A DNA stretch of 64,000 nt, from the NCBI RefSeq assembly GCF_030272615.1, contig NC_081407.1:372952998-373016997 (forward strand), in the 5' to 3' direction. This document shows, piece after piece, positions 1-12,170 of this stretch. This stretch comes from Cryptomeria japonica (lineage: Eukaryota > Streptophyta > Pinopsida > Cupressales > Cupressaceae). The notes under the pieces are model-generated. The model was not told where the DNA came from. It saw only the letters and a list, made by a program, of their open reading frames with translations, and searched no databases. The translations under genes and the position numbers were made by a program. The number at the start of each line of letters is the position of its first letter. Within the stretch, counting starts at the first letter, position 1.

Positions 1-1860
1 TTTAATAATATTGCCACATAAATTTGTATCCCTAATTAGTATTCTATATGAATCGCATTGTAAAATGATTGTTTTGTAATAATAATTGGCCGTGTGTGTA
101 TGTGTGCATAAATATGAATATTAATAGAATTTGAGAGTGTCAATTTCTTGATCATTTTAAATATAATTTTATTCATGAAATTTCTTTTTTTAATTTTATT
201 TTTCGTATTTTCTATTATCCATCTTAATTATTATTTTTTAAATTATGAATTGATGGACATAAATCAATGCTTAATTTAGGTGTGTTCTAACCTCTAAATA
301 AAGATTAAACCCTTACAAAAATTACATACCCACTTGCCTATTTTCTTTTGTGAAGATAAGTAAAAGTGAATTTTAAACTCTAAATACTTATTCAAGGTTC
401 ATCTTACCATTGTAGCCCAACTCTTCACACAACTTCTCCTCAAATAAATTGGTTTTTTTTGCATCTAACAAAGGCTACCTAATATCTATGATAAACTATG
501 TGATGAATCACTTTGAAAGTACTATGTAATCACTATTAATTACACTCTAACATTATTCATGGCATCTTTTGTGTTACTCATAAGTTGATGTTGTGGTAGT
601 ATGACTTAGTGTACGTTTTTTGGAATGTGGTTGACCTTACATTGTTGTTACATGAATGTCTTTTATTAACAAGTTATAAAGTGTTGTACCAAATAATTAA
701 ATCTGGCATGGTTAGAATCAATTAGTATTAGAGTGATTAATTTTTTTTTTCCCACTTAAGGTGTAATGATCAATAATTTCTTGAAATTCATAATGTATTG
801 AGGTTATTAGGGGATTCTTGAGACCCTAACCCAGGTACATAGGGTTAGGGAACTTGTAGAGTAGGTTAAAAGGTCATTTGGGGTTCATTTTTGAGGGTAG
901 GGGGGAACATATTGGCTGGGTTGGAGGGAAAGTGGAAGAATAATGGAGGGATGATACAACAAATTCACTCTCCTTGAGTGCTTGATTGTTGTGGGGTAAT
1001 AATTCTTTCTTTATCTCTCCATTTTTTGCAATAACCTAGAGGAAATATGTGTAAAGAGATTTCAAATTTTTGTGGGTTGTATGGATTGTTTGTGTTATAC
1101 CTAGTTATGAAAGGTGTTCCTTTTATTGACTGTAAGATAATATTACTACCTATGTGTGTCTTCCCTTGAACTAGAGATAGTCATAGGATATTCTAATGAT
1201 AAGTGTGGGTAAGAAGCCCATTGTGGGCTTCCATTGTATTGTTTGAGTTGATATGATTTCAAGTAACCCTCTTGGCTCAAGGGTTGGATAGGGCCTTGAA
1301 AGGGCTTGATTATTCCATTTTGTTGGGTGGATAGATTTTCACTTTACCATTTACTTATCATTAGTTGTAGGTTCAAACTAGTTATCTTCTAAGGTGAAGT
1401 TCTTTTTGACTAAAAGGAGTCTAGCCCTTCTACTAAGAGAAAACATAGGTAGAAGAGTAGATAGAAGATTTGTTCGAATAGAAATAATTAATATAATATT
1501 CAATATGGGGGAGAGGGGAAATAGTTGTATAGGATCCAATTGTTGTACACCCACTTATGCTTATAATATCCAATCTTGCTAAATATTCATACTACATATT
1601 GCAAATAAACAATTCACTTGTAAATAAAAAAAAAAGATGCTCGTCAAAATGTACCCATACTTAAACACATGAGAACCTATAAATGTTATATTAAAAATGC
1701 ATAAATACACTCATTAATAACTGAAATAAATAATTTTTTATTTCAAATAAAATATCATAGCTATCTACTCTAAGTGTCATTTATAAAATAAAATGCTCAT
1801 TTAAACAAGTATTTTTGTTCTAGAATATCATAGATATCTACTCTAAGCGTCATTTATAAA
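1..1860. other. AT-rich intergenic DNA, no gene seen
   Basis: No reading frame here has recognisable protein features; the longest (about 62 codons near 1394) has no motif and unremarkable composition. A 41-base segment at 1751-1791 is repeated at 1824-1864 with two mismatches, and the second copy ends in the sequence that became the target-site duplication of the large LTR that follows. Nothing else is supported. Confidence 0.6.
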
Positions 1861-1864
1861 ATAA
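1751..1864. repeat. Short direct duplication, 41 bp x 2
   Basis: The segments 1751-1791 and 1824-1864 both read as a block around ATCTACTCTAAG...TCATTTATAAAATAA and differ at only two positions. They are separated by about 32 bases. The second copy directly abuts the start of the LTR at 1866, so the insertion happened inside a small local duplication. Confidence 0.8.
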
Positions 1865-3566
1865 GTGTAATGCCCCACCATAAACCCTTAAGGAAAAAAC
1901 ATCACAATCTATGCAACTAAGGGTGAAATAGTTTTTTTTTTTCTAAAAGAACAAGTGCTTGAATTAAACCATAGCACATCTAATAACACAGCGGAAGTCT
2001 AACTCCTGAATTTCCTAAGGGTTACCAACAAATATTACTTCATAAATTATATTAGCACCACGGGAAAACCTACTGTTCAGCTTTATAGGAAAATTAAACG
2101 TTTAAGATAAAACTTCCACAATGAAAGAATTCAAAGTACTCCAAAAAAATCATTTAATATATACAAAAGAATTAAGTAACTGAAATAGCATATATTACAA
2201 TGTTTCTTTTCTTTACAATATTCAAAAATACATGTTGTCAAAAAAAGTTACATCATGAGTTAAAATGTTACAAAATGTTAGTTACATAAAGTTTCAATTC
2301 AAGACCTCAAGTTTTCAATTGAACAATGGTTACGAACAAGAGCTGGTACATGAACCACGAACCAAGAACCTCAATGAAGTCCTTCCTTGCTTGAAGATAC
2401 ATTCCAGTACATCCGATGGGAAGTGACACTACCACCTGACCATGTGATTCCGAAAAGGAACCACCCCACCGTGCTGGAGATAGTAGATAACCCTCAAGCA
2501 AGCAAAATAAGACAAGTACGAAAGGACTACAAGACTCCACACACATCCATGTGACTCAACTCACAAAACACTAGTAACTCTAAGGAGAAAGTGTCATCAC
2601 ATGTCTTACGGTGGATACCATGGTACAGCCTCCATAGGTCCCGGCCCCCATCCTGGGTTATCCTGGTAACCTCTCCTGAACCTCCGATTCCAACTAAGTC
2701 TCATGCGGACCCTACCAATCCTTTCATGAAGACAAGGGGGTAAGTTTGCCATTCCAGGCCTTCTTGCTACATTATGAGCCCTATACTAGCACTCACCTAT
2801 GTGCGAGGCACATTATTTTATTTAACATTTATTCTACCCTCCCCTAATCATTTATTAGGTTATCACTTCCTTAACCAACTTCCGACAGGTTATCCTGTCA
2901 CCACTTCGGGCACGACCCCCGCTCGAAAGCCACTCTCTCTCTTAGGACACTATAGGATAGTTCTCTCTATGGAACTCTATGGCGACATAGACAACCATAC
3001 CTAATCCTGACATACCATAGGTGAAAGATACATAATTACTAACCTAAGGTTGACCATTTGGACCAACTCACAATGGCTCATTTCCTTAAGGTTATACATC
3101 TATATATCTAGCCAAAACATAGTAACATAGGGCATAATGACCACATACTCACTGTACGATAAAATTTGGACTTGACTGCAACCACCATTTAACAAGACAA
3201 TCTTACGTAATAACATCAAAACACATAAATAACTTGCAGAAGCATAAACATTGCCATTTGGTTGAGAAAAGAGATAATTTAACCTGAGACACTAAGGATA
3301 GTTTAGACGACATAAACTCAGAGTTTAATACCTTACAACATGATTAAGAGATCAATTACTCTCTGTTAACTATTATAGGGAAGCAACATTATATTATGGC
3401 AACCTTGATAATTTCCAAATTCCACTCAGACCATAATTTAGGACAAAATTAGATATATTTATTTCTTCATAAAATTCTTACAAGAAGACATAGTACATTT
3501 CTCAACTTATAATAGATAGAAAGATGTCTTTATTCCTTGACACTAGAAGGGATACAACTCGTTACA

Positions 3567-3962
3567 TCACTCTTCCAGAGAAGATGGAGAAGTGCACTCA
3601 TCAGACTCTATAGGATCTAAAGGAGTATAACCTTCAGATTCACTTTCACTCAGGGGAAAATACCCCACAGATTCATTATCGCTAAAGGGGGTATACCCGT
3701 CTGACGAGTCAGAACTTATAACTATCAGCCTTACTGGCAAGCATTCTAGCTCAGGCTCTTTTCCTTTTCCAACAGTAATTTCTTTTGTTGGACACTGAAT
3801 AGGATCTTCTCCTATCTCTTTTCTCTCTTTAGGAGCTGGGTTCACCTTAGTAGGGATGTCAACCAAGATAGGCTTGACAGGTGTTAGAGAATCTTTCTTG
3901 ACTTTCAGACTATGGGCATATCCAGCTACAGATTTTTGAGCTATCTGTTTGACACGCACCAT
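3567..3962 (-). CDS. Hypothetical 131-residue ORF inside the solo LTR
   Basis: This is an open frame from an ATG at 3962 to a stop at 3567. The first half is lysine- and proline-rich. The second half is acidic and serine-rich, with a degenerate repeat of about 14 residues built on GYTP(F/L) and related GYFPL units separated by S/D/E-rich spacers. No known domain is recognised. It lies wholly within the 4.5 kb solo LTR, so if it is coding it belongs to the retroelement and would be sense if the element faced left. The low-complexity composition could also arise by chance from a purine-rich stretch. It lacks a signal peptide or membrane segment. Confidence 0.3.
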   Translation of the reverse strand: MVRVKQIAQKSVAGYAHSLKVKKDSLTPVKPILVDIPTKVNPAPKERKEIGEDPIQCPTKEITVGKGKEPELECLPVRLIVISSDSSDGYTPFSDNESVGYFPLSESESEGYTPLDPIESDECTSPSSLEE

Positions 3963-5027
3963 TTCTGTAACACTTCAAACAATAAGCCATTACTTCCCAA
4001 ACTCTCCTAGAGAAATGTCTAATAAATTTTAATAACTAGGTTTTGAACGAAAACATAAAATTTCTTTTATATAATAGCTAGTGTGCAATATGTTCTAAAA
4101 CAAGATTCCACTACTATAGCTACAATGTAATTACTCTTAATATCCTAACTCAAACAATAAAAGATACTTCACTGTAACTATAACATAAGCAAGATCTTAA
4201 TCATTACTTATAACTAATACTTTGTAAATAATAATGAACCCAAACCCAAAGAAATTCCTGACCTTTTGCAAAGTTAACACGAATGCAAGACCTCAATGCC
4301 CTTCTATCGAATGATAGCGTGTCTTTCTTACGAACCTTATGTTCAATCTGCTTTCAAAACTCTATCACCAAAACCAACTCTCTTTGACTCTTCCTAAAAT
4401 TTTCTCTCTATCTCTCTATTTTACTCTATCTTTCTCCTCTATTCTAATTCTTTCCTCTCGAGTACACCATCCTTCCTTCGATGCAAAATGAATTCCCTTC
4501 CCACTTCCTTACTCCTCACCTCTATTTATACTAGAATTACCCATGACTTCTCCTATGTCTAAGGCTTGGTTATGGAGTTTGATGAGGAGTCTTTTAATAG
4601 ATTACTTTCAGTTTCATCTTCACTTAATCTCCACTCTTCAGTTATATGCCAAAAATCGTGGTAGACTGATACAAAGGATGGAAGGGTCGACAAGTTACAA
4701 GCAACTGTCAAACACATAAGTGTTTGTCATGGGCGAGATAATAGTCCTCACTGCCAAGTCATCTTACTCTTATGTCACGTATGCCTCACATTAAACTTAC
4801 CACTTTGTGTCCCTTCCTACATAGTCGCTATTATCGCCATGAGGAGTTGGTTCAATACAAACTATTTTTACTATGCCTCCACCGCATTTACCAACGTGGA
4901 GTTTGGTTCCATCGCGAAGGAGGAGTGGCGGTTGAGTGTGTTGAATAGTGAGAGAGGTGTCGGCGTTTGCTGCAACGTGGAGAAGCTCATTAAAATGGGA
5001 GGAGGTGTATATAATGAAAGGGAGGAG

Positions 5028-5094
5028 GGTGGTCGGTGGTAATACCGACCCCTCCCTTTATTAAGGGGGTTGGTCGATATTACTATCGACCACC
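5028..5094. repeat. Imperfect 23-bp inverted repeat (hairpin) in the LTR
   Basis: The left arm 5028-5050 (GGTGGTCGGTGGTAATACCG...) is complementary to the right arm 5072-5094 with about four mismatches, around a 21-base loop. Its position in the last third of the solo LTR would fit a transcript-end or regulatory structure of the element, but that role is inference. Confidence 0.6.
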
Positions 5095-6357
5095 ATAATC
5101 GTTAGTTTATTTAAACTAAAAACTCGCCATTACCCTTTTTAAAATTTGTTTTATTTATTTTATTTCATTATTATATTTTTAATAATTAATTAATGACTTT
5201 AATTAATATAATTTTTAAAAAAAATATTAATCCTTCTTAGCAAATGATATTTATAAATATATATTTGGTTTCCAATATTTATAATTAATGCCTTTTCATA
5301 TATATATTCAAACAACTGAATTATATATATAACACGTTCGAAAAGTTTAATAAATATGATATATTTATAATTGTAATTATATACATACATATACAAAACC
5401 GAATAGTTCGAATTGACGATATTGTCTAATGATAGTTCATTCACTTAAGCATTATTTCAAATAACTACATATAATTGATAGTCGCCCCCGTATATATAAT
5501 ATATTTATATATACTCAAACGATCAAGTCGCAATTATCAAACTATCATGCATATGAAATTCATATATTTGTAAACACAACGTTCATTAATGAAATCACAT
5601 CTACTTATACCAAGATATTATCTCATCCTTTGTACACAACGTTAAGTTGCTAGATCACTTAACTCTTTTTTTTAAATATCAAACTACTTATCACTCATAT
5701 AGATGAAATAAACGTAACAATTATCAATAACATGCAATAATTAAAATCACTTAAACATGCAAATTGAGCAAACATCAAGCGACTTCTCATAAAGGAAAAC
5801 CAACCAAATATGAAGACCAAACAATCGACAAAATGACTAACTGACGACACTCACCCGAGTGTAACTGAATGAAAATAGGGTCAACTACTATCTCCTTTAC
5901 TTCCATCGGAAAATATAAGGCACGCTCAGACCTGTGTAGCCAGGAGGAGACGTTACCCCGTACCTACCTGGTACTTGTACCTGCAATATCCTGCATCACC
6001 GAACCACACATGCATATATACCATATATTAAACACGACATACACACCGATGAAGGAGAATCACGATGTTCCCTGTCTCACCGAAATGAGTGAAGGAAAAT
6101 CGTTCCCTTGCATCCAATACACTTGCAGATACACAACATACATTGCATAAATAAAGTAAAGTGTCAGTACATTGCAATAAACCATACTATGCCATAAATC
6201 ACAAGTACAGAAATAGTGTAAACAAATCATGCATCTCATATTCAGATTAAGCATGGAATAATGTCATATAAATCTGAATAATAATTCACGGTAATTTATC
6301 CACTGAAAATAACAAGAACAAAATATGAGTCCAAACGAGTAGGGGTACTACAATAAG

Positions 6358-7698
6358 ATTGCATGTACTTCTTTTTAAAGCTCAATGTTGAATCCTCATA
6401 GCTATGCTCTAGCCTTGCCCATCTAGTGCAAGGAGATGATATTTTATCTTCTCAAATTGATCTCATTCTAGATCGTCATTTTCTATCAAGTAGAATACCC
6501 AAAGGTTCAAAAATGAGAAGAAATTATGGATAAAATCTAGATCCTTTGAAGACTCCAATCACACCAACTGATAAGAAACATAAAATATTCACAATTCTTT
6601 AATTTCAAAATTAGTCTCATTTATTTTACTAATTAGATCACCATTATTTTCCTAACTACTATAACATACCATTTCGATTTCTTAATTAGTTTAGAATTTA
6701 CATCCTTAAAATTACATTTAAATTTTTTCATATTGTAAATTTAGAAGATTCTTTAAAATATTTTCTAAAAATGAACTAAAAAAACCAAAAAATATAGCAT
6801 AAGTTACGTACAAAGTGTTAAAAAGATAATAATCAAACTTAATAAATTCATAATTCATAATTTATTTTGTTAAATAAATAGAAATCAACTTTTGAAAGAA
6901 GAAAGCAGCCCATAGTGAGGCCTCAAAAAAATATTAGATACAACAATTATATGGTAGTATCTTCATTTGATATAATTTCAAATAGAAATTACAATTAGAC
7001 TTTTGGGATGATAAATAGAAAATACGCAGTGTCCACGATCGACACTGCTCGTTGCAAAAGGAAACGAAATGACTACCTAATCAATGTTTGCACTGACAGT
7101 TTACTTTTATTGTCTATTATTGTTCATGTCACAGTCTATTCTCCTATCAATTATTGTGCTCGCAGACCCACAAATAGCACTATGTAGAAATTAAATGAGA
7201 TGTTTCGAAGTCGATGAAATAGTACGAAAAGTGAAATGAAAATGCAAAGACAGAAAACAAAATAGAAAATGGATTACAAATATAAAAGATGAAGACAGTA
7301 AATATTTCTAAATAAAGTAATTCTTCATGATAAAGCAGATAAAGTAGCTACATTATTATTAAGATTCTTCCATAGACAGTTCAAATCAGGTTCAAATAAA
7401 AAGTAAACGTGATTTTTGCTAATGTCTGCTATGGCTGCATCCACCATGGCTGTTGAGGCGAAGCTCCATCAACACCTACTTAAATGGGCGATATCGTCCT
7501 TCACTTGGTATCTCCGAAATCATTCAGCTTGCTTGCTGTCTTTTAACAAGATGAGGGCTTTAACTAGTTTCATTCCATAAAAGTTCACGTAGGTAGTTTG
7601 TAATTGAATTGAGTCAAATCATGTAATTCTACTTTGCTTATGAATTTAGGTTGTTTGGAATTGACAGTTAGTAGCGGCTAGCGGAGCAGTGCAGTTGC
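6358..7698. other. Intergenic and probable 5' region of the BURP locus
   Basis: Mostly AT-rich DNA without coding signals. From about 7430 the base composition becomes more balanced. Two ATGs in a short open frame begin near 7423, but the frame ends at about 7580 and does not look like a signal peptide. If the BURP gene has a first exon with a signal peptide it should lie here, but I could not identify it. The block 7651-7697 is similar to 47349-47395. Confidence 0.45.
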
Positions 7699-8748
7699 AG
7701 GGTGAATGGGTATCTTCGTCTCCGAGTATAGCGTACAGGTATGAGAAGATGCCCACAACACCCATTCGACAGAGTCCGTGGGAGCTTATCTCACCTGATG
7801 ATGATGAGAATGTCCCAAAGCTGGAAGGACTGAAAATCAAAGGCAGAAGAGTCGGGGTGCCGTCTTTGATACGCTTGGTGCAGGAATCTCAAAGCACTCC
7901 CAAAACTCAGAACTGTTTCCCTTTCTTTTCCCATTCTTCCTCCCCTCCCGATGAAAACGGTCCTTTTTGGTACCGTTCTTACGCTGCAGATGAAATCCCT
8001 TTCCTTTACCGTTCTAACGCTGCAGATGAAATCCCTTTCATTTACGGTTCTAACGCTGCAGATGTGCAAATGCCAACACACTCATCGCAAAGCGCATTTC
8101 TGCTGGAGAAGGATTTGGTGAGCGGAACGAAAAAGTATCTAAGCTTTTACAAACACTCAGAAGATGTATTTCCTTCCACGCTCCATGGCAGATGAAATCC
8201 CTTTCTCCTCCGACAAGCTTTCTCTGGTGTTCAAGGAACTCAACACAGCCCCAGATTCCGTAACCGCTCTGGCTATGAACCAAACTTTACAAGCATCCGA
8301 AGCTCCTGGTGTGAAGGGCGAAACTAAGTACTGCGCAACATCGCTGAAGTCTATGATTGACTACATCACATCGAAGCTGGGAAGCAATCACGTAACCGTG
8401 CTGGCAACGAATGTTCCAAAGACTTCAAAATCCAAGGAGCAGGAATATACCATCATGGAAGTGAAATACGTGAGCGAAGGGGAGAAGCCAGTGTACGTCT
8501 GTCACAGTATAAAATATGCGTACGCAGTGTATTACTGCCACGATTTGCAAGGCACGAAGGTCGCAAGAGTTTGGGTGAAGGGCGAAGATGCAGGCAGCAC
8601 GGTGGAGCCGGTGACCATCTGTCACACAGACACCAGCAACTGGAATCCCAAACACATGGCATTTCAGGTGTTGAACGTGAAGCCTGGTGCTGCTACTATC
8701 TGCCATTTTATTCCCGAAAACAACTTTGTGTGGCTGGGAGCCAGCTAA
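7699..8748 (+). pseudogene. BURP-domain cell-wall protein gene (PG1-beta/RD22-like), frameshifted
   Basis: BURP proteins are secreted plant proteins of the apoplast and cell wall; this resembles the polygalacturonase-1 beta-subunit-like group. The 3' frame (8164-8748) has the complete signature CH-X10-CH-X26-CH-X25-CH-X8-W, followed two residues later by the stop. The upstream frame (first ATG 7749, stop 8193) supplies the earlier part: three 12-residue repeats, then the FLLEKDL...G start of the BURP domain. The two frames join around 8171-8175, where one extra base shifts the conserved FLPR...ADEIPF segment out of frame. It is therefore a recent pseudogene, or a sequencing error splits a live gene. 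There is no signal peptide on the visible exon and no in-frame ATG before 7749; a stop lies at 7662. TTGCAG at 7693-7698 could be a splice acceptor of an exon whose upstream partner was not found. Confidence 0.85.
7965..8062 (+). repeat. Three 36-bp coding repeats in the BURP locus
   Basis: Three in-frame units encode F-(W/L/I)-Y-(R/G)-S-(Y/N)-A-A-D-(E-I-P). Units 1 and 2 share the 17-base string GCAGATGAAATCCCTTT, which also occurs once downstream at about 8189-8205 in the BURP domain, where it encodes ADEIPF. Short repeats between the N-terminal part and the BURP domain are normal for this family. The shared string suggests that the repeats were seeded from the domain sequence. Confidence 0.75.
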
Positions 8749-9184
8749 GATCCACAGTACTCTGCTTCCTTGCTCTAATAAGTAATAAGTAATCTGCAGC
8801 ATAGTATGCAGTAGCAGGACAACTTATCTAGTTTGTTGTTGTGAGGAGCAGTAGCTCTCATCCTGTCATTTTGTTGTGTTATTACTATTGTCTGTACTAT
8901 GGTAACTATAAAAATATGAAATGTGAATTAAATTTTATATAACTTAATTCTAAAAGAAGGAAAAATAATTTTAATGTGAATAAAGAGCTCAATTACATTA
9001 ATTAACTTATTTATACCACTACATTAATGATCTTTTAACAACATACTTATTGAATGTTACCATAAATGACATAAATAAGATTTATTACATTAATCATATG
9101 CTATGGACTCACACAAATATTCAAGGTAGAAGATTAGAATCCTCTAGCTTGTAACCTTGAAAGAGATGTTATCATATGATTTAG
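8749..9184. other. 3' flank of the BURP locus, no gene seen
   Basis: AT-rich DNA following the BURP stop codon. A run AATAAGTAATAAG at about 8777-8790 could serve as a poor polyadenylation region. No other feature is evident before the duplicated segment that begins near 9185. Confidence 0.4.
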
Positions 9185-9573
9185 AATCTATTAAAACTAT
9201 ACGTTAACAAAATATGAAAATTCTAACCCTCTAAAGTTTTGTAGTAAAAAATAAATAGGCTGTAATAGAAAACACTTAGAATTTTCAAGAAGTTCGAAGG
9301 AACACATTTTTCATCTAGATATTTGAGCTATTATAAACAAGATAACTTTAATGATCAGTTGCATAGTACTTCAATTATTTTATCACTAAATGATGTAATC
9401 TATATGTAATGATAATTATAAACACAAGCTCATAGTAGTAGATTGATAATTAGATGCACTATTAGAAATGCATAATCATAAAGTAGATTCAAATTTATCA
9501 AAATGATAATGAATCGACAACCTAACAATTTGAATAATAGAAAAATTAATATCCCTAGTTTAATTCACCTTGC
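9185..9573. repeat. Segmental duplication unit A, left part
   Basis: This stretch aligns with about 18025-18592: shared blocks include ACAAAATATGAAAATT, the AATAAAAGACACTTAGAA-like block, GATCA(G/A)TTG..AGTACTTCAATT, and TATCAAAATGA(T/C)AATGAAT. Unit A lacks about 170 bases present in unit B. The alignment continues beyond the Copia element at 17245, showing that the Copia element split unit A. Confidence 0.75.
9569..9573. repeat. Left target-site duplication of the Copia element
   Basis: CTTGC lies directly before the left LTR, and CTTTC (17240-17244) lies directly after the right LTR. The two differ by one base, as expected for an old insertion. The related empty site near 18590-18600 supports the boundary. 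Confidence 0.55.
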
Positions 9574-10525
9574 CGTTGAATATTCAGGCAACTGAGAGGG
9601 GCGGTGAATCAGTTGTCAATAATTTTTTTCTTTAAGCTTTCATTCACAGATCTAGAACAACTAATAGATTTAATCAAAATAGATAAATCATGAAAGCATA
9701 TGCACATATAAGATCAGACATAGAGAACACTAAAATTTATGTAGAAAACCAAAGAAGGGAAAAACCATGAAGAATGCTAATTCTCAATATAGAAACATTG
9801 GTTAAGGTGATTTTTATGAATCATGGCTCATTGCCAAGATGCTCATTGCGGGTGGGCTCACTACCTAGAAAGGCTCATTGTTGAAGGGCTCACTACCCAT
9901 AAAAAGGCCCACTGTCAAAGAGAGAAAGATAAAAGAGAATCCACCACTAAAATATAGTCTTCTTTATTGGAACTGCTTCTGGTAGCAATCCACAACACAA
10001 AACTTACAGATCAAGTGGATTCTTTCAATCTCATATATTTTCAACACAAAAATCCATATCAACTCATCCAGATTACACTCCTACATATATTGTCTTCAAA
10101 AAAACATAATCCTCTTAGTCAGCCAAGCCAGAGGTCTAAAATAGGTCACCACTAAACATTCCAGTGGTGGGAAAGAATGAGAAGTGGACCATATCAAAAT
10201 GTTCCTCATCGAACACATCAACATGTTATATACATCACCAAAGCCGGACCTAAAACATTATCCACATGCTATACAATTGCCATTACACAACCTCAACAAT
10301 TGGACCATTTAAAGCCTCGACTATTGGATCAATCTGTACCCAAACATAGGACAAAGTAGCATCAACAACACATCTTTCTATAAGCCAAATTTTCTAGGAA
10401 ATCACCAAACAACCATCAACATCAAATACATACCTATCTTCCATTGCTACTCAATATACCACATCCAGACCTAATCCTAACTGCAGGATTTGACATTAAT
10501 GACAACATATAACATAATGCTAATA
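9574..10525 (-). repeat. 3' LTR of the Copia element
   Basis: About 950 bp, aligned along its length to 16348-17239. It begins CGTTGAATATT where the other copy has TGTTGAATATC, so the terminal T has mutated. Its inner edge abuts a reverse polypurine tract. Confidence 0.9.
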
Positions 10526-10540
10526 ATCTCCCCTTTTTCA
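10526..10540 (-). other. Polypurine tract of the Copia element
   Basis: On the minus strand this reads as a GAAAAAGGGGAGATT-type purine run directly before the 3' LTR, the expected plus-strand priming site for reverse transcription of a Copia element. Confidence 0.7.
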
Positions 10541-10739
10541 TTGATGGCAACATCCACCAACAACATAAAAATCCACATATAAACATACTCTCTCTCTCCC
10601 CCTTTGACAACAATGACAAAGGAGGGGAAAAAATCTCTTTATGAAACTCACTCCTTCTCCCCCTAAGATGAAGCACCCACACATCTGTCCAGATAAAAAT
10701 ATGCAAGCTTCTCACTGGACCAATGCACATCAAAATGTA

Positions 10740-11330
10740 CATTAGTTCAAACTAGAAAGGGGTAATTTACCCCTAGCTTCTGCCAAAGATACTCAAAAGT
10801 ATCCTTGCACAATTCCTTAGTAAAGATATCTACAATCTTCTCCTTTGTAGGTACATACTCAAGTGTGACTTCATTGTCCAACAATTTTTCCCTCAGAAAA
10901 TGTTACCGAATAGATACATTCTTTTTTCTAGAATGTTGTATTTGACTCTTTGAAATATTTATTGTAGTGGTATTATCAAACATGATGGAGATAAGGTCAT
11001 CAAACTTTACACCAATATCCTTCAAAGTCTACTTCATCCATAAGATCTGAGTGCAACATGAAGATGTTGCAATATATTCTTCTCCAGCTGTAGATAGAGA
11101 CACAGAGTCCTGTTTCTTGCTTGACCAACCAACCAACTGGGAGCCAAGAAAGAATGCTCCTCCACTAGTAATTTTTCTATCATCAACACTTCTGACCCAG
11201 TTTGCATCTGTATAAGCTCTTAGGGTAAAATATGAGTTCCTTGGATACCACAAACCAAATTCTTTTGTGCCTTTTAGATATCTAAATATCCTTTTTACTG
11301 CCACAACATGTGATTCTTTTGGTTCTTGCT
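10740..11330 (-). pseudogene. Copia RNase H domain, degenerate
   Basis: The open piece 11029-11304 matches the start of the Copia RNase H region. It begins RIFRYLKGT...GLWYP, followed by AYTDANW with the first catalytic aspartate, then a K..SGGAFFLG..LVGWSSKKQ segment, and SLSTAGEEYIA with the catalytic glutamate. The C-terminal part, down to about 10740, continues on the other side of stops and frame changes. In a live element it degrades the RNA strand during reverse transcription. It cannot be functional here. Confidence 0.9.
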
Positions 11331-12170
11331 AAAATCGGGCTGCCAGATAGACTACATACATGCTATCTAGTTTAGTATCAGTCAAATCTAATAGTCCTCC
11401 AATCATTGATATGTACTAACTTGCATCTACCTTAGGATATTTATCATCTTTGGTTAACTTTCATCTAGTGGTCATAGGTGTACACACCACTTTGGAATTC
11501 TCCAACCCAAAATTCTTCAACAACTCCTTAATGTACTTAAACTAAGAAATGAAAATTCCTTTATCATTTTGATTAACTTGCAAACTGAGGAAGAATTTAA
11601 CTCACTAATCATGGACATCTCAAATTATTTATGCATCTCGTTAGAAAATCTTCAACACATACCTTCATTTACTCCAAAGATTATGCCATCAACATATACT
11701 ACAACAATTAGAATTTTACCTGAATTAGTCTTGAAGTATAAATTATTTTTAACCAAATCTTTTTGAAATCCTTGATCAAACAGATACTTGTCCAGTCTTC
11801 TATACTAGGCTTTAGGGATTTGTTTCAGTCCATACAAAGCCTTCTTCAATCTGCAAACAATGTTTGGATCATCTTTCAACCTAAAACCTTTTGGTTGTTT
11901 AATATAAAATTCTTCTTTCAATTATCCATTCAAGAATGTTGATAATACATTCATCTGATAAACCTTGAAGTCCTTAAATGCTACAAATGCCAAGAACATC
12001 TGGATTGGCTTTGTAAACCAAACTTGTTTTGTTTCTTACAACCTTTCCATCTTCATCTAGCTTATTCTAGAATACCCACTTAGTTCCAATTACATTCTTG
12101 TTTTCTAGTCTGTTAACTAATTCCCATGTTTGAGTTTTCTCAATCTGATCTAGCTCTTCTTTCATTAAAA
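11331..12170 (-). pseudogene. Copia reverse transcriptase domain, degenerate
   Basis: In broken minus frames the translation shows the Copia RT hallmarks: a KWVF-type start near 12060-12100, the YGLKQ.P.AWY-like segment near 11800-11850, and the catalytic box at 11685-11696. That box reads YVDG instead of YVDD, so the second metal-binding aspartate is lost. Several stops and frameshifts interrupt the rest. Confidence 0.88.

Larger units (their letters stand above)
1866..6352. mobile_element. Solo LTR (Gypsy-like), about 4.5 kb
   Basis: The segment starts TGTAATGCCCC and ends GGGGTACTACA; these termini form an imperfect inverted repeat with TG...CA ends. The five bases before it (1861-1865, ATAAG) are repeated exactly after it (6353-6357), a perfect target-site duplication. 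No second copy of either terminus and no RT, integrase or gag motifs lie inside, so it is best read as a solo LTR left by recombination between the two LTRs of a Gypsy-type element. 4.5 kb is long for an LTR but within the range of large plant Gypsy families. It encloses an ORF on the minus strand (3567-3962) and a hairpin (5028-5094). The superfamily is inferred from the terminal sequence only. Confidence 0.75.

Noticed and set aside
7689-7691. Start codon of the BURP upstream frame at 7689
   Set aside because: It is a GTG, not used as a start in plant nuclear genes; the first in-frame ATG is 7749.
7791-8802. Minus-strand frames over the BURP locus
   Set aside because: They are antisense shadows; the plus strand has the complete BURP signature.
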